DNA from: Hippophae tibetana
Lineage: Eukaryota; Streptophyta; Magnoliopsida; Rosales; Elaeagnaceae
NCBI GenBank assembly: GCA_037013495.1
Contig: CM072810.1
Location: 38,779,843 to 38,843,842, forward strand
Direction of reading: 5' to 3'
DNA length: 64,000 nucleotides
Shown: in pieces, positions 26,701-40,137 of the stretch
Layout: every line of letters starts with the position of its first letter
Position numbering within the stretch: position 1 is the first letter of the stretch
The notes under the pieces: model-generated
The model's input: the letters and a program-made list of their open reading frames with translations, nothing else
The model's database searches: none
Told to the model about the DNA's origin: nothing
Made by a program: the position numbers and the translations under genes

Positions 26701-27098
26701 AAAACTAAATCTAGAACTATGCAGCTGAACATAAATTTTGAACTCTATATCATGCAAGAGGATGAAACTTTGAACAAATTCTACGCAGGTTTTTCAATCA
26801 ATTTCAAATACCCGTACAATTTGGATGGACCTATTTGGAAAAAAAAGTAGATTTAGAAAATTGTTGTTAGCCTACATTATCTTTTTCAAGAAAATGATAC
26901 CTTGCTTAAATCCATATAGAAGGCCTGTGAACTTACTGTTAAATGAATCGGTTGGGAAATTATTCGAACTGCATTATTTGTTGCCAAGGTGATAGCAATC
27001 CACTTTCGTGGATGGAAAGAGCTTGACTTTATAGCTATCAAGTATAGTGGTACGAGCGAAGCTATTTTGACACAATTGTTAGAAATGATGAATCTATT
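23745..27098 (+). repeat. Nested three-monomer duplication (1768 bp step)
   Basis: Segment 23745-25330 (monomers D, E2, B) recurs at 25513-27098. Anchors pair as 24042/25810, 24632/26400 and 25221/26989. The left limit is set by CACCCATATAGG in the first copy against CACTCATATAGG in the second, the right limit by CTAATACCAATG against CTATTACCAATG. Confidence 0.82.
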
Positions 27099-27228
27099 AC
27101 CAATGAAGAGAAAATATCTATACTTTCCCATAGATTTACTAAATTTCTTAGAAAGAATAAACCCGTTTTTAGGGATTTAAAAAAAAGGTAATCCGAGCTC
27201 TAAAATGATTATTTCAATGAATTTATAG

Positions 27229-30200
27229 TCGAATTTCTTCCAAGCGACTTCAAACATTTTGGAGACCACTCATATAGGCATTTGAGCAAAAAACTAAATC
27301 TAGAACTATGCAGTCGAACATAAATTTTGAACTCTATATCATGCAAGAGGATGAAACTTTGAACAAATTCTACGCAGGTTTTTCAAACATTATCAACTAC
27401 TCTTACAATTTGGATGGACCTATTTGAAAAAAAAAGTAGATTGACAAAATTGTTGTTAGCCTACATTATCATTTTCAAGAAAAAGATACCTTGCTTAAAT
27501 CCATATTGAAGGCCTGTGAACTTACTGTTAAATGAATCAGTTGGGAAATTATTCGAACTACATTATTTGTTGCCAAGATGATAGCAATCCACTTTCGTGG
27601 ACAGAAAGAGCTTGACTTTATATACATCAAGTATAGTGGTACGAGCGAAGCTATTTTGACACAGTTGTTAGAAATGATGAATCTAACACCAATGAAGAGA
27701 AAATATCTATACTTTCCCATAGATTTACTAAATTTCTTAGAAAGAATAAACCTGTTTTTAGGGATTTAAAAAAAAGGTAATCCGATCTCCAAAATGATTA
27801 TTTCAATGAATTTATAGTTGTATTTCTTCCAAGCAGGTTCAAACATTTTGGAGACCACCCATATAGGTATTTGGCCAAAAAATAAATCTAGAACTATGCA
27901 GCTGAACAAAAAATTTGAACTCTATATCATGCAAGAGGATGAAACTATGAACAAATTCTACGCAGGTTTTTCAATCATTATCAACTACCCGTACAATTTG
28001 GATGGACCTATTTGGAAAAAAAAGTAGATTGGGAAAATTGTTGTTAGCCTACATTATCATTTCCAAGAAAAAGATACCTTGCTTAAATCCATATAGAAGG
28101 CCTGTGAACTTACTGTTAAATGAATCAGTTGGGAAATTATTCGAACTGCATTATTTGTTGCGAAGATGATAGCAATCCACTTTCGCGGACAGAAAGAGCT
28201 TGACTTTATAGACATCAAGTATAGTTGTACGAGCGAAGCTATTTTGACACAATTGTTAGAAATGATGAATCTATTACCAATGAAGAGAAAATATCTATAC
28301 TTTCCCATAGATTTACTAAATTTCTTAGAAAGAATAAACCCGTTTTTAGGGATTTAAAAAAAAGGTAATCCGAGCTCTAAAATGATTATTTCAATGAATT
28401 TATAGTTGTATTTCTTCCAAGCGACTTCAAACATTTTGGAGACCACTCATATAGGCATTTGAGCAAAAAACTAAATCTAGAACTATGCAGCTGAACATAA
28501 ATTTTGAACTCTATATCATGCAAGAGGATGAAACTTTGAACAAATTCTACGCAGGTTTTTCAATCAATTTCAAATACCCGTACAATTTGGATGGACCTAT
28601 TTGGAAAAAAAAGTAGATTTAGAAAATTGTTGTTAGCCTACATTATCTTTTTCAAGAAAATGATACCTTGCTTAAATCCATATAGAAGGCCTGTGAACTT
28701 ACTGTTAAATGAATCGGTTGGGAAATTATTCGAACTGCATTATTTGTTGCCAAGGTGATAGCAATCCACTTTCGTGGATGGAAAGAGCTTGACTTTATAG
28801 CTATCAAGTATAGTGGTACGAGCGAAGCTATTTTGACACAATTGTTAGAAATGATGAATCTAATACCAATGAAGAGAAAATATCTATACTTTCCCATAGA
28901 TTTACTAAATTTCATAGAAAGAATAAACCCGTTTTTAGGGATTTAAGAAAAAGGTAATCCGAGCTCTAAAATGATTATTTCAATGAATTTATAGTTGTAT
29001 TTCTTCCAAGAAACTTGAAACATTTTGGAGACCACTCATATAGGCATTTGAACAAAAAACTAAATCTAGATCTATGCAGCTGAACATAAATTTTGAACTC
29101 TATATCATGCAAGAGGATGAAACTTTGAACAAATTCTATGCAGGTTTTTGAATCATTATCAACTACCCGTACAATTTGGATGGACCTATTTGGAAAAAAA
29201 AGTAGATTGAGAAAGTTGTTGTTAGCCTACATTATCATTTTCAAGAAAGAGATACCTTGCTTAAATCCATATAGAAGGCCTGTGAACTTACTGTTAAATG
29301 AATCAGTTGCGAAATTATTCGAACTGCATTATTTGTTGCCAAGATGATAGCAATCCACTTTCGTGGATGGAAAGAGCTTGACTTTATAGACATCAAGTAT
29401 AGTGGTACGAGCGAAGCTATTTTGACACAATTGTTAGAAATGATGAATCTAATACCAATGAAGAGAAAATATGTATACTTTCCCATAGATTTACTAAATT
29501 TCATAGAAAGAATAAACCCGTTTTTAGGGATTTAAGAAAAAGGTAATCCGAGCTCTAAAATGATTATTTCATTGAATTTATAGTTGTATTTCTTCCAAGA
29601 AACTTGAAACATTTTGGAGACCACCCATATAGGCATTTGAACAAAAAACTAAATCTAGAACTATGCAGCTGAACATAAATTTTGAACTCTATATCATGCA
29701 AGAGGATGAAACTTTGAACAAATTCTATGCAGGTTTTTGAATCATTATCAACTACCCGTACAATTTGGATGGACCTATTTGGGAAAAAATGTAGATTGAG
29801 AAAGTTGTTGTTAGCCTACATTATCATTTTCAAGAAAAAGATACCTTGCTTAAATCCATATAGAAGGCCAGTGAACTTACTGTTAAATGAATCAGTTGCG
29901 AAATTATTCGAACTGCATTATTTGTTGCCAAGATGATAGCAATCCACTTTCGCGGATGGAAAGAGCTTGACTTTATAGACATCAAGTATAGTGGTACGAG
30001 CGAAGCTATTTTGACACAATTGTTAGAAATGATGAATCTAATACCAATGAAGAGAAAATATCTATACTTTCCCATAGATTTACTAAATTTCTTAGAAAGA
30101 ATAAACCCGTTTTTAGGGATTTAAAAAAAAGGTAATCCGAGCTCTAAAATGATTATTTCAATGAATTTATAGTTGTATTTCTTCCAAGAAACATGAAACA

Positions 30201-31500
30201 TTTTGGAGACCACCCATATAGGCATTTGAACAAAAAACTAAATCTAGAACTCTGCACCTGAACATAAATTTTGAACTCTATATCATGCAAGAGGATGAAA
30301 CTTTTAACAAATTCTATGCAGGTTTTTGAATCATTATCAACTACCCGTACAATTTGGATGGACCTATTTGGGAAAAAAATGTATATTGAGAAAACTGTTG
30401 TTAGCCTACATTATCATTTTCAAGAAAAAGATACCTTGCTTCAATCCATATAGAAGGCCAGGGAACTTATTGTTAAATGAATCAGTTGCGAAATTATTTG
30501 AACTGCATTATTTGTTGCCAAGATGATAGCAATCCACTTTCGCGGATGGAAAGAGCTTGACTTTATAGACATCAAGTATAGTGGTACGAGCGAAGATATT
30601 TTGACACAATTGTTAGAAATGATGAATCTAATACCAATGAAGAGAAAATATCTATACTTTCCCATAGATTTACTAAATTTCATAGAAAGAATAAACCCGT
30701 TTTTAGGGATTTAAGAAAAAGGTAATCCGAGCTCTAAAATGATTATTTCAATGAATTTATAGTTGTATTTCTTCCAAGAAACTTGAAACATTTTGGAGAC
30801 CACTCATATAGGCATTTGAGCAAAAAACTAAATCTAGAACTATGCAGCTGAACATAAATTTTGAACTCTATATCATGCAAGAGGATGAAACTTTGAACAA
30901 ATTCTACGCAGGTTTTTCAATCAATTTCAAATACCCGTACAATTTGGATGGACCTATTTGGAAAAAAAAGTAGATTTAGAAAATTGTTGTTAGCCTACAT
31001 TATCTTTTTCAAGAAAATGATACCTTGCTTAAATCCATATAGAAGGCCTGTGAACTTACTGTTAAATGAATCGGTTGGGAAATTATTCGAACTGCATTAT
31101 TTGTTGCCAAGGTGATAGCAATCCACTTTCGTGGATGGAAAGAGCTTGACTTTATAGCTATCAAGTATAGTGGTACGAGCGAAGCTATTTTGACACAATT
31201 GTTAGAAATGATGAATCTAATACCAATGAAGAGAAAATATCTATACTTTCCCATAGATTTACTAAATTTCATAGAAAGAATAAACCCGTTTTTAGGGATT
31301 TAAGAAAAAGGTAATCCGAGCTCTAAAATGATTATTTCAATGAATTTATAGTTGTATTTCTTCCAAGAAACTTGAAACATTTTGGAGACCACTCATATAG
31401 GCATTTGAACAAAAAACTAAATCTAGAACTATGCAGCTGAACATAAATTTTGAACTCTATATCATGCAAGAGGATGAAACTTTGAACAAATTCTATGCAG
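27229..31500 (+). repeat. Third, partial higher-order repeat copy
   Basis: Order F (27578), A (28166), B (28755), C (29344), D (29933), E2 (30523), B (31112) matches the ten-monomer block at offset 5891. Past about 31500 the match ends: the next monomer (31701) has AAGAAAGAGATACC and TATGTATAC (C-like), where the ten-monomer block has a D copy. Confidence 0.85.
27818..28357 (+). pseudogene. Gag-like fossil frame, duplicate of the reference
   Basis: Copy of the reference frame offset by 5891 bp with stops at 28025-28027, 28094-28096 and 28121-28123. No difference from the 21927 copy was noticed by eye across the frame, indicating a recent ten-monomer duplication. Confidence 0.55.
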
Positions 31501-31879
31501 GTTTTTGAATCATTATCAACTACCCGTACAATTTGGATGGACCTATTTGGGAAAAAAAGTAGATTGAGAAAGTTGTTGTTAGCCTACATTATCATTTTCA
31601 AGAAAGAGATACCTTGCTTAAATCCATATAGAAGGCCTGTGAACTTACTGTTAAATGAATCAGTTGCGAAATTATTCGAACTGCATTATTTGTTGCCAAG
31701 ATGATAGCAATCCACTTTCGCGGATGGAAAGAGCTTGACTTTATAGACATCAAGTATAGTGGTACGAGCGAAGCTATTTTGACACAATTGTTAGAAATGA
31801 TGAATCTAATACCAATGAAGAGAAAATATGTATACTTTCCCATAGATTTACTAAATTTCTTAGAAAGAATAAACCCGTT

Positions 31880-34800
31880 TTTAGGGATTTAAAAAAAAGG
31901 TAATCCGAGCTCTAAAATGATTATTTCAATGAATTTATAGTTGTATTTCTTCCAAGAAACATGAAACATTTTGGAGACCACCCATATAGGCATTTGAACA
32001 AAAAACTAAATCTAGAACTCTGCAGCTGAACATAAATTTTGAACTCTATATCATGCAAGAGGATGAAACTTTGAACAAATTCTATGCAGGTTTTTCAATC
32101 ATTATCAACTACCCGTACAATTTGGATGGACCTATTTGGGAAAAAAAGTAGATTGAGAAAGTTGTTGTTAGCCTACATTATCATTTTCAAGAAAAAGATA
32201 CCTTGCTTCAATCCATATAGAAGGCCAGTGAACTTACTGTTAAATGAATCAGTTGCGAAATTATTTGAACTGCATTATTTGTTGCCAAGATGATAGCAAT
32301 CCACTTTCGCGGATGGAAAGAGGTTGACTTTATAGACATCAAGTATAGTGGTACGAGCGAAGCTATTTTGACACAATTGTTAGAAATGATGAATCTAATA
32401 CCAATGAAGAGAAAATATCTATACTTTCCCATAGATTTACTAAATTTCTTAGAAAGAATAAACCCGTTTTTAGGGATTTAAAAAAAAGGTAATCCGAGCT
32501 CTAAAATGATTATTTCAATGAATTTATAGTTGTATTTCTTCCAAGCGACTTCAAACATTTTGGAGACCACTCATATAGGCATTTGAGCAAAAAACTAAAT
32601 CTAGAACTATGCAGTCGAACATAAATTTTGAACTCTATATCATGCAAGAGGATGAAACTTTGAACAAATTCTCCGCAAGTTTTTCAATCAATTTCAACTA
32701 CCCGTACAATTTGCATGGACCTATTTGAAAAAAAAAGTAGATTTAGAAAATTGTTGTTAGCCTACATTATCATTTTCAAGAAAAAGATACCTTGCTTAAA
32801 TCCATATAGAAGGCCTGTGAACTTACTGTTAAATGAATCAGTTGGGAAATTATTCGAACTGCATTATTTGTTGCCAAGATGATAGCAATCCACTTTCGTG
32901 GACGGAAAGAGCTTGACTTTATAGCTATCAAGTATAGTGGTACGAGCGAAGCTATTTTGACACAATTGTTAGAAATGATGAATCTAATACCAATGAAGAG
33001 AAAATATCTATACTTTCCCATAGATTTACTAAATTTCTTAGAAAGAATAAACCCATTTTTAGGGATTTAAGAAAAAGGTAATCCGAGCTCTAAAATGATT
33101 ATTTCAATGAATTTATAGTTGTATTTCTTCCATGAAACTTGAAACATTTTGGAGACCACTCATATAGGCATTTGAAAAAAAAACTAAATCTAGAACTATG
33201 CAGCTGAAAATAAATTTTGAAATCTATATCATGCAAGAGGATGAAACTTTGAACAAATTCTATGCAGGTTTTTGAATCATTATCAACTACCCGTACAATT
33301 TGGATGGACCTATTTGGGAAAAAAAGTAGATTGAGAAAATTGTTGTTAGACTACATTATCATTTTCAAGAAAAAGATACCTTGCTTAAATCCATATAGAA
33401 GGCCTGTGAACTTACTGTTAAATGAATCAGTTGCGAAATTATTCGAACTGCATTATTTGTTGCCAAGATGATAGCAATCCACTTTCGCGGATGGAAAGAG
33501 GTTGACTTTATAGACATCAAGTATAGTGGTACGAGCGAAGCTATTTTGACACAATTGTTAGAAATGATGAATCTAATACCAATGAAGAGAAAATATGTAT
33601 ACTTTCCCATAGATTTACTAAATTTCTTAGAAAGAATAAACCCGTTTTTAGGGATTTAAAAAAAAGGTAATCCGAGCTCTAAAATGATTATTTCAATGAA
33701 TTTATAGTTGTATTTCTTCCAAGAAACATGAAACATTTTGGAGACCACCCATATAGGCATTTGAACAAAAAACTAAATCTAGAACTCTGCAGCTGAACAT
33801 AAATTTTGAACTCTATATCATGCAAGAGGATGAAACTTTGAACAAATTCTATGCAGGTTTTTCAATCATTATCAACTACCCGTACAATTTGGATGGACCT
33901 ATTTGGGAAAAAAAGTAGATTGAGAAAGTTGTTGTTAGCCTACATTATCATTTTCAAGAAAAAGATACCTTGCTTCAATCCATATAGAAGGCCAGTGAAC
34001 TTACTGTTAAATGAATCAGTTGCGAAATTATTTGAACTGCATTATTTGTTGCCAAGATGATAGCAATCCACTTTCGCGGATGGAAAGAGGTTGACTTTAT
34101 AGACATCAAGTATAGTGGTACGAGCGAAGCTATTTTGACACAATTGTTAGAAATGATGAATCTAATACCAATGAAGAGAAAATATCTATACTTTCCCATA
34201 GATTTACTAAATTTCTTAGAAAGAATAAACCCGTTTTTAGGGATTTAAAAAAAAGGTAATCCGAGCTCTAAAATGATTATTTCAATGAATTTATAGTTGT
34301 ATTTCTTCCAAGCGACTTCAAACATTTTGGAGACCACTCATATAGGCATTTGAGCAAAAAACTAAATCTAGAACTATGCAGTCGAACATAAATTTTGAAC
34401 TCTATATCATGCAAGAGGATGAAACTTTGAACAAATTCTCCGCAAGTTTTTCAATCAATTTCAACTACCCGTACAATTTGGATGGACCTATTTGAAAAAA
34501 AAAGTAGATTTAGAAAATTGTTGTTAGCCTACATTATCATTTTCAAGAAAAAGATACCTTGCTTAAATCCATATAGAAGGCCTGTGAACTTACTGTTAAA
34601 TGAATCAGTTGGGAAATTATTCGAACTGCATTATTTGTTGCCAAGATGATAGCAATCCACTTTCGTGGACGGAAAGAGCTTGACTTTATAGCTATCAAGT
34701 ATAGTGGTACGAGCGAAGCTATTTTGACACAATTGTTAGAAATGATGAATCTAATACCAATGAAGAGAAAATATCTATACTTTCCCATAGATTTACTAAA

Positions 34801-36500
34801 TTTCTTAGAAAGAATAAACCCATTTTTAGGGATTTAAGAAAAAGGTAATCCGAGCTCTAAAATGATTATTTCAATGAATTTATAGTTGTATTTCTTCCAT
34901 GAAACTTGAAACATTTTGGAGACCACTCATATAGGCATTTGAAAAAAAAACTAAATCTAGAACTATGCAGCTGAAAATAAATTTTGAAATCTATATCATG
35001 CAAGAGGATGAAACTTTGAACAAATTCTATGCAGGTTTTTGAATCATTATCAACTACCCGTACAATTTGGATGGACCTATTTGGGAAAAAAAGTAGATTG
35101 AGAAAATTGTTGTTAGACTACATTATCATTTTCAAGAAAAAGATACCTTGCTTAAATCCATATAGAAGGCCTGTGAACTTACTGTTAAATGAATCAGTTG
35201 CGAAATTATTCGAACTGCATTATTTGTTGCCAAGATGATAGCAATCCACTTTCGCGGATGGAAAGAGGTTGACTTTATAGACATCAAGTATAGTGGTACG
35301 AGCGAAGCTATTTTGACACAATTGTTAGAAATGATGAATCTAATACCAATGAAGAGAAAATATCTATACTTTCCCATAGATTTACTAAATTTCTTAGAAA
35401 GAATAAACCCGTTTTTAGGGATTTAAAAAAAAGGTAATCCGAGCTCTAAAATGATTATTTCAATGAATTTATAGTTGTATTTCTTCCAAGCGACTTCAAA
35501 CATTTTGGAGACCACTCATATAGGCATTTGAGCAAAAAACTAAATCTAGAACTATGCAGTCGAACATAAATTTTGAACTCTATATCATGCAAGAGGATGA
35601 AACTTTGAACAAATTCTCCGCAAGTTTTTCAATCAATTTCAACTACCCGTACAATTTGGATGGACCTATTTGAAAAAAAAAGTAGATTTAGAAAATTGTT
35701 GTTAGCCTACATTATCATTTTCAAGAAAAAGATACCTTGCTTAAATCCATATAGAAGGCCTGTGAACTTACTGTTAAATGAATCAGTTGGGAAATTATTC
35801 GAACTGCATTATTTGTTGCCAAGATGATAGCAATCCACTTTCGTGGACGGAAAGAGCTTGACTTTATAGCTATCAAGTATAGTGGTACGAGCGAAGCTAT
35901 TTTGACACAATTGTTAGAAATGATGAATCTAATACCAATGAAGAGAAAATATCTATACTTTCCCATAGATTTACTAAATTTCTTAGAAAGAATAAACCCA
36001 TTTTTAGGGATTTAAGAAAAAGGTAATCCGAGCTCTAAAATGATTATTTCAATGAATTTATAGTTGTATTTCTTCCATGAAACTTGAAACATTTTGGAGA
36101 CCACTCATATAGGCATTTGAAAAAAAAACTAAATCTAGAACTATGCAGCTGAAAATAAATTTTGAAATCTATATCATGCAAGAGGATGAAACTTTGAACA
36201 AATTCTATGCAGGTTTTTGAATCATTATCAACTACCCGTACAATTTGGATGGACCTATTTGGGAAAAAAAGTAGATTGAGAAAATTGTTGTTAGACTACA
36301 TTATCATTTTCAAGAAAAAGATACCTTGCTTAAATCCATATAGAAGGCCTGTGAACTTACTGTTAAATGAATCAGTTGCGAAATTATTCGAACTGCATTA
36401 TTTGTTGCCAAGATGATAGCAATCCACTTTCGCGGATGGAAAGAGCTTGACTTTATAGACATCAAGTATAGTGGTACGAGCGAAGCTATTTTGACACAAT
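31880..36500 (+). repeat. Three- and two-monomer units (1767 and 1178 bp steps)
   Basis: Monomers alternate between one with AAAGAGGTTGAC (32290, 33468, 34057, 35235) and one with TTCTCCGCAAGTTTTTC upstream and TATAGCTATC (32879, 34646, 35824). Anchors 32290, 32879, 33468 pair with 34057, 34646, 35235 at exactly 1767 bp, and 34646 pairs with 35824 at 1178 bp. Differences are few: TTGCATGGACC at about 32712 only in the first copy, and TATGTATAC at about 33595 against TATCTATAC at 35362. Confidence 0.83.
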
Positions 36501-39300
36501 TGTTAGAAATGATGAATCTATTACCAATGAAGAGAAAATATCTATACTTTCCCATAGATTTACTAAATTTCTTAGAAAGAATAAACCCGTTTTTAGGGAT
36601 TTAAAAAAAAGGTAATCCGAGCTCTAAAATGATTATTTCAATGAATTTATAGTTGTATTTCTTCCAAGCAACTTCAAACATTTTGGAGACCACTCATATA
36701 GGCATTTGAGCAAAAAACTAAATCTAGAACTATGCAGTCGAACATAAATTTTGAACGCTATATCATGCAAGTGGATGAAACTTTGAACAAATTCTACGCA
36801 GTTTTTTCAAACATTATCAACTACTCGTACAATTTGGATGGACCTATTTGGAAAAAAAAGTAGAATGACAAAATTGTTGTTAGCCTACATTATCATTTTC
36901 AAGAAAAAGATACCTTGCTTAAATCCATATTGAAGGCCTGTGAACTTACTGTTAAATGAATCAGTTGGGAAATTATTCGAACTATATTATTTGTTGCCAA
37001 GATGATAGCAATCCACTTTCGTGGACGGAAAGAGCTTGACTTTATATACATCAAGTATAGTGGTACGAGCGAAGCTATTTTGACACAATTGTTAGAAATG
37101 ATGAATCTAATACCAATGAAGAGAAAATATCAATACTTTCCTAGAGATTTACTAAATTTCTTAGAAAGAATAAACCCGTTTTTAGGGATTTAAGAAAAAG
37201 GTAATCCGAGCTCTAAAATGATTATTTCAATGAATTTATAGTTGTATTTGTTCCAAGGAACTTCAAACATTTTGGAGACCACTTATATAGGCATTTGAAC
37301 AAAAAACTAAATCTAGAACTATGCAGCTGAACATAAATTGTGAAATCTATATCATGAAAGAGGATGAAACTTTGAACAAATTCTATGCAGGTTTTTCAAT
37401 CATTATCAACTGCCCGTACAATTTGGATGGACCTATTTGGAAAAAAAAAGTAGATTGAGAAAATTGTTGTTAGCCTACATTATCATTTTCAAGAAAAAGA
37501 TACCTTGCTTAAATCCATATAGAAGGCCTGTGAACTTACTGTTAAATGAATCAGTTGCGAAATTATTCGAACTGTATTATTTGTTGCCAAGATGATAGCA
37601 ATCCACTTTCGCGGATGGAAAGAGCTTGACTTTATAGACATCAAGTATAGTGGTACGAGCGAAGCTATTTTGACACAATTGTTAGAAATGATGAATCTAA
37701 TAACAATGAAGAGAAAATATCTATACTTTCCAATGGATTTACTAAATTTCTTAGAAAGAATAAATCCGTTTTTAGGGATTTAAAAAAAAGGTAATCCGAG
37801 CTCTAAAATGATTATTTCAATGAATTTATAGTTGTATTTCTTCCACGCGACTTCAAACATTTTGGAGACCACTTATATAGGCATTTGAGCAAAAAACTAA
37901 ATCTAGAACTATGCAGCTGAACATAAATTTTGAACTCTATATCGTGCAAGAGGATGAAACTTTGAACAAATTCTATGCAGGTTTTTCAATCATTATCAAC
38001 TGCCCGTACAATTTGGATGGACCTATTTGGAAAAAAAAGTAGATTGAGAAAATTGTTGTTAGCCTACATTATCATTTTCAAGAAAAAGATACCTTGCTTA
38101 AATCCATATAGAAGGCCTGTGAACTTACTGTTAAATGAATCAGTTGCGAAATTATTCGAACTGCATTATTTGTTGCCAAGATGATAGCAATCCACTTTCG
38201 CGGATGGAAAGAGCTTGAGTTTATAGACATCAAGTATAGTGGTACGAGCGAAGCTATTTTGACACAATTGTTAGAAATGATGAATCTAATAACAATGAAG
38301 AGAAAATATCTATACTTTCCCATAGATTTACTAAATTTCTTAGAAAGAATAAACCCGTTTTTAGGGATTTAAAAAAAAGGTAATCCGATCTCCAAAATGA
38401 TTATTTCAATGAATTTATAGTTGTATTTCTTCCAAGCAGGTTCAAACATTTTGGAGACCACCCATATAGGTATTTGGCCAAAAAATAAATCTAGAACTAT
38501 GCAGCTGAACAAAAAAATTGAACTCTATATCATGCAAGAGGATGAAACTATGAACAAATTCTACGCAGGTTTTTCAATCATTATCAACTACCCGTACAAT
38601 TTGGATGGACCTATTTGGGAAAAAACGTAGATTGAGAAAATTGTTGTTAGCCTACATTATCATTTTGAAGAAAAAGATACCTTGCTTAAATCCATATAGA
38701 AGGCCTGTGAACTTACTGTTAAATGAATCAGTTGCGAAATTATTCAAACTGCATTATTTGTTCCCAAGATGATAGCAATCCACTTTCGCGGATGGAAAGA
38801 GCTTGACTTTATAGACATCAAGTATAGTGGTACGAGCGAAGCTATTTTGACACAATTGTTAGAAATGATGAATCTAATAACAATGAAGAGAAAATATCTA
38901 TACTTTCCCATAGATTTACTAAATTTCTTAGAAAGAATAAACCCGGTTTTAGGGATTTAAAAAAAAGGTAATCCGAGCTCTAAAATGATTATTGCAATGA
39001 ATTTATAGTTGTATTTCTTCCAAAAAACTTCAAACATTTTGGAGACCACTCATATATGCATTTGAACAAAAAACTAAATCTAGAACTATGCAGCTGAACA
39101 TAAATTTTGAACTCTATATCGTGCAAGAGGATGAAACTTTGAACAAATTCTACGGAGGATTTTGAATCATTATCAACTACCAGTACAATTTGGATGGACC
39201 TATTTGGGAAAAAAAGTAGATTGAGAAAATTGTTGTTAGCCTACATTATCATTTTCAAGAAAAAGATACCTTGCTTAAATCCATATAGAAGGCCTGTGAA
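35924..39300 (+). repeat. Monomer series that recurs from the window start (right copy)
   Basis: Counterpart of 1-2760. It includes CAATACTTTCCTAGAG at about 37130 and CCGGTTTTAGG at about 38943. An additional monomer (38181) and an open-frame left half (38421) lie between elements that are adjacent in the first copy. Private changes include GAAATCTATATCATGAAAG near 37343. Confidence 0.78.
38421..38960 (+). pseudogene. Gag-like fossil frame joined to another monomer type
   Basis: The left part is of the open-frame subtype (ETTHIG, then ELYIMQEDE after a KKI change). The A-run is altered (GGGAAAAAACGTAG), giving a different C-terminal tripeptide before TAG 38628-38630. The right part carries CTAATAACAATG and an AACCCGGTTTTAGG variant that otherwise marks the monomer at 2258. 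It is one of two such copies in this region (see 39598). Confidence 0.48.
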
Positions 39301-39597
39301 CTTACTGTTAAATGAATCAGTTGCGAAATTATTCGAACTGCATTATTTGTTGCCAAGATGATAGCAATCCACTTTCGCGGATGGAAAGAGCTTGACTTTA
39401 TAGACATCAAGTATAGTGGTACGAGCGAAGCTATTTTGACACAATTGTTAGAAATGATGAATCTAATAACAATGAAGAGAAAATATCTATACTTTCCCAT
39501 AGATTTACTAAATTTCTTAGAAAGAATAAACCCGTTTTTAGGGATTTAAAAAAAAGGTAATCCGATCACCAAAATGATTATTTCAATGAATTTATAG

Positions 39598-40137
39598 TTG
39601 TATTTCTTCCAAGCAGGTTCAAACATTTTGGAGACCACCCATATAGGTATTTGGCCAAAAAATAAATCTAGAACTATGCAGCTGAACAAAAAATTTGAAC
39701 TCTATATCATGCAAGAGGATGAAACTATGAACAAATTCTACGAAGGTTTTTCAATCATTATCAACTACCCGTACAATTTGGATGGACCTATTTGGGAAAA
39801 AACGTAGATTGAGAAAATTGTTGTTAGCCTACATTATCATTTTGAAGAAAAAGATACCTTGCTTAAATCCATATAGAAGGCCTGTGAACTTACTGTTAAA
39901 TGAATCAGTTGCGAAATTATTCGAACTGCATTATTTGTTCCCAAGATGATAGCAATCCACTTTCGCGGATGGAAAGAGCTTGACTTTATAGACATCAAGT
40001 ATAGTGGTACGAGCGAAGCTATTTTGACACAATTGTTAGAAATGATGAATCTAATAACAATGAAGAGAAAATATCTATACTTTCCAATGGATTTACTAAA
40101 TTTCTTAGAAAGAATAAATCCGTTTTTAGGGATTTAA
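39598..40137 (+). pseudogene. Gag-like fossil frame, near-duplicate of the 38421 copy
   Basis: Two monomers (1177 bp) downstream of the 38421 copy, with the same GGGAAAAAACGTAG end at 39805-39807. The linker reads CCGATCACC instead of CCGATCTCC and Ala is replaced by Glu in the NKFYAGF motif (TACGAAGG). The right part has TTTCCAATGGATTTAC, shared with the monomer at 37592. Confidence 0.48.

Larger units (their letters stand above)
21338..27228 (+). repeat. Ten-monomer higher-order repeat copy (5891 bp)
   Basis: Between successive TATAGTCGAATTTC markers the order is F (21687), A (22275), B (22864), C (23453), D (24042), E2 (24632), B (25221), D (25810), E2 (26400), B' (26989). From about 20100 to 25600 the sequence recurs at offset 5891 with no difference noticed by eye apart from the 20849 change. 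Relative to the eight-monomer block the D-E-B group is duplicated and one E copy is missing. Confidence 0.87.

Noticed and set aside
20100-31500. Assembly artefact duplicating the ten-monomer block
   Set aside because: Not excluded, but the copies have different left and right joins, and a private change (GAACTCTCTATC at about 20849) separates them. Read depth and spanning long reads would decide.
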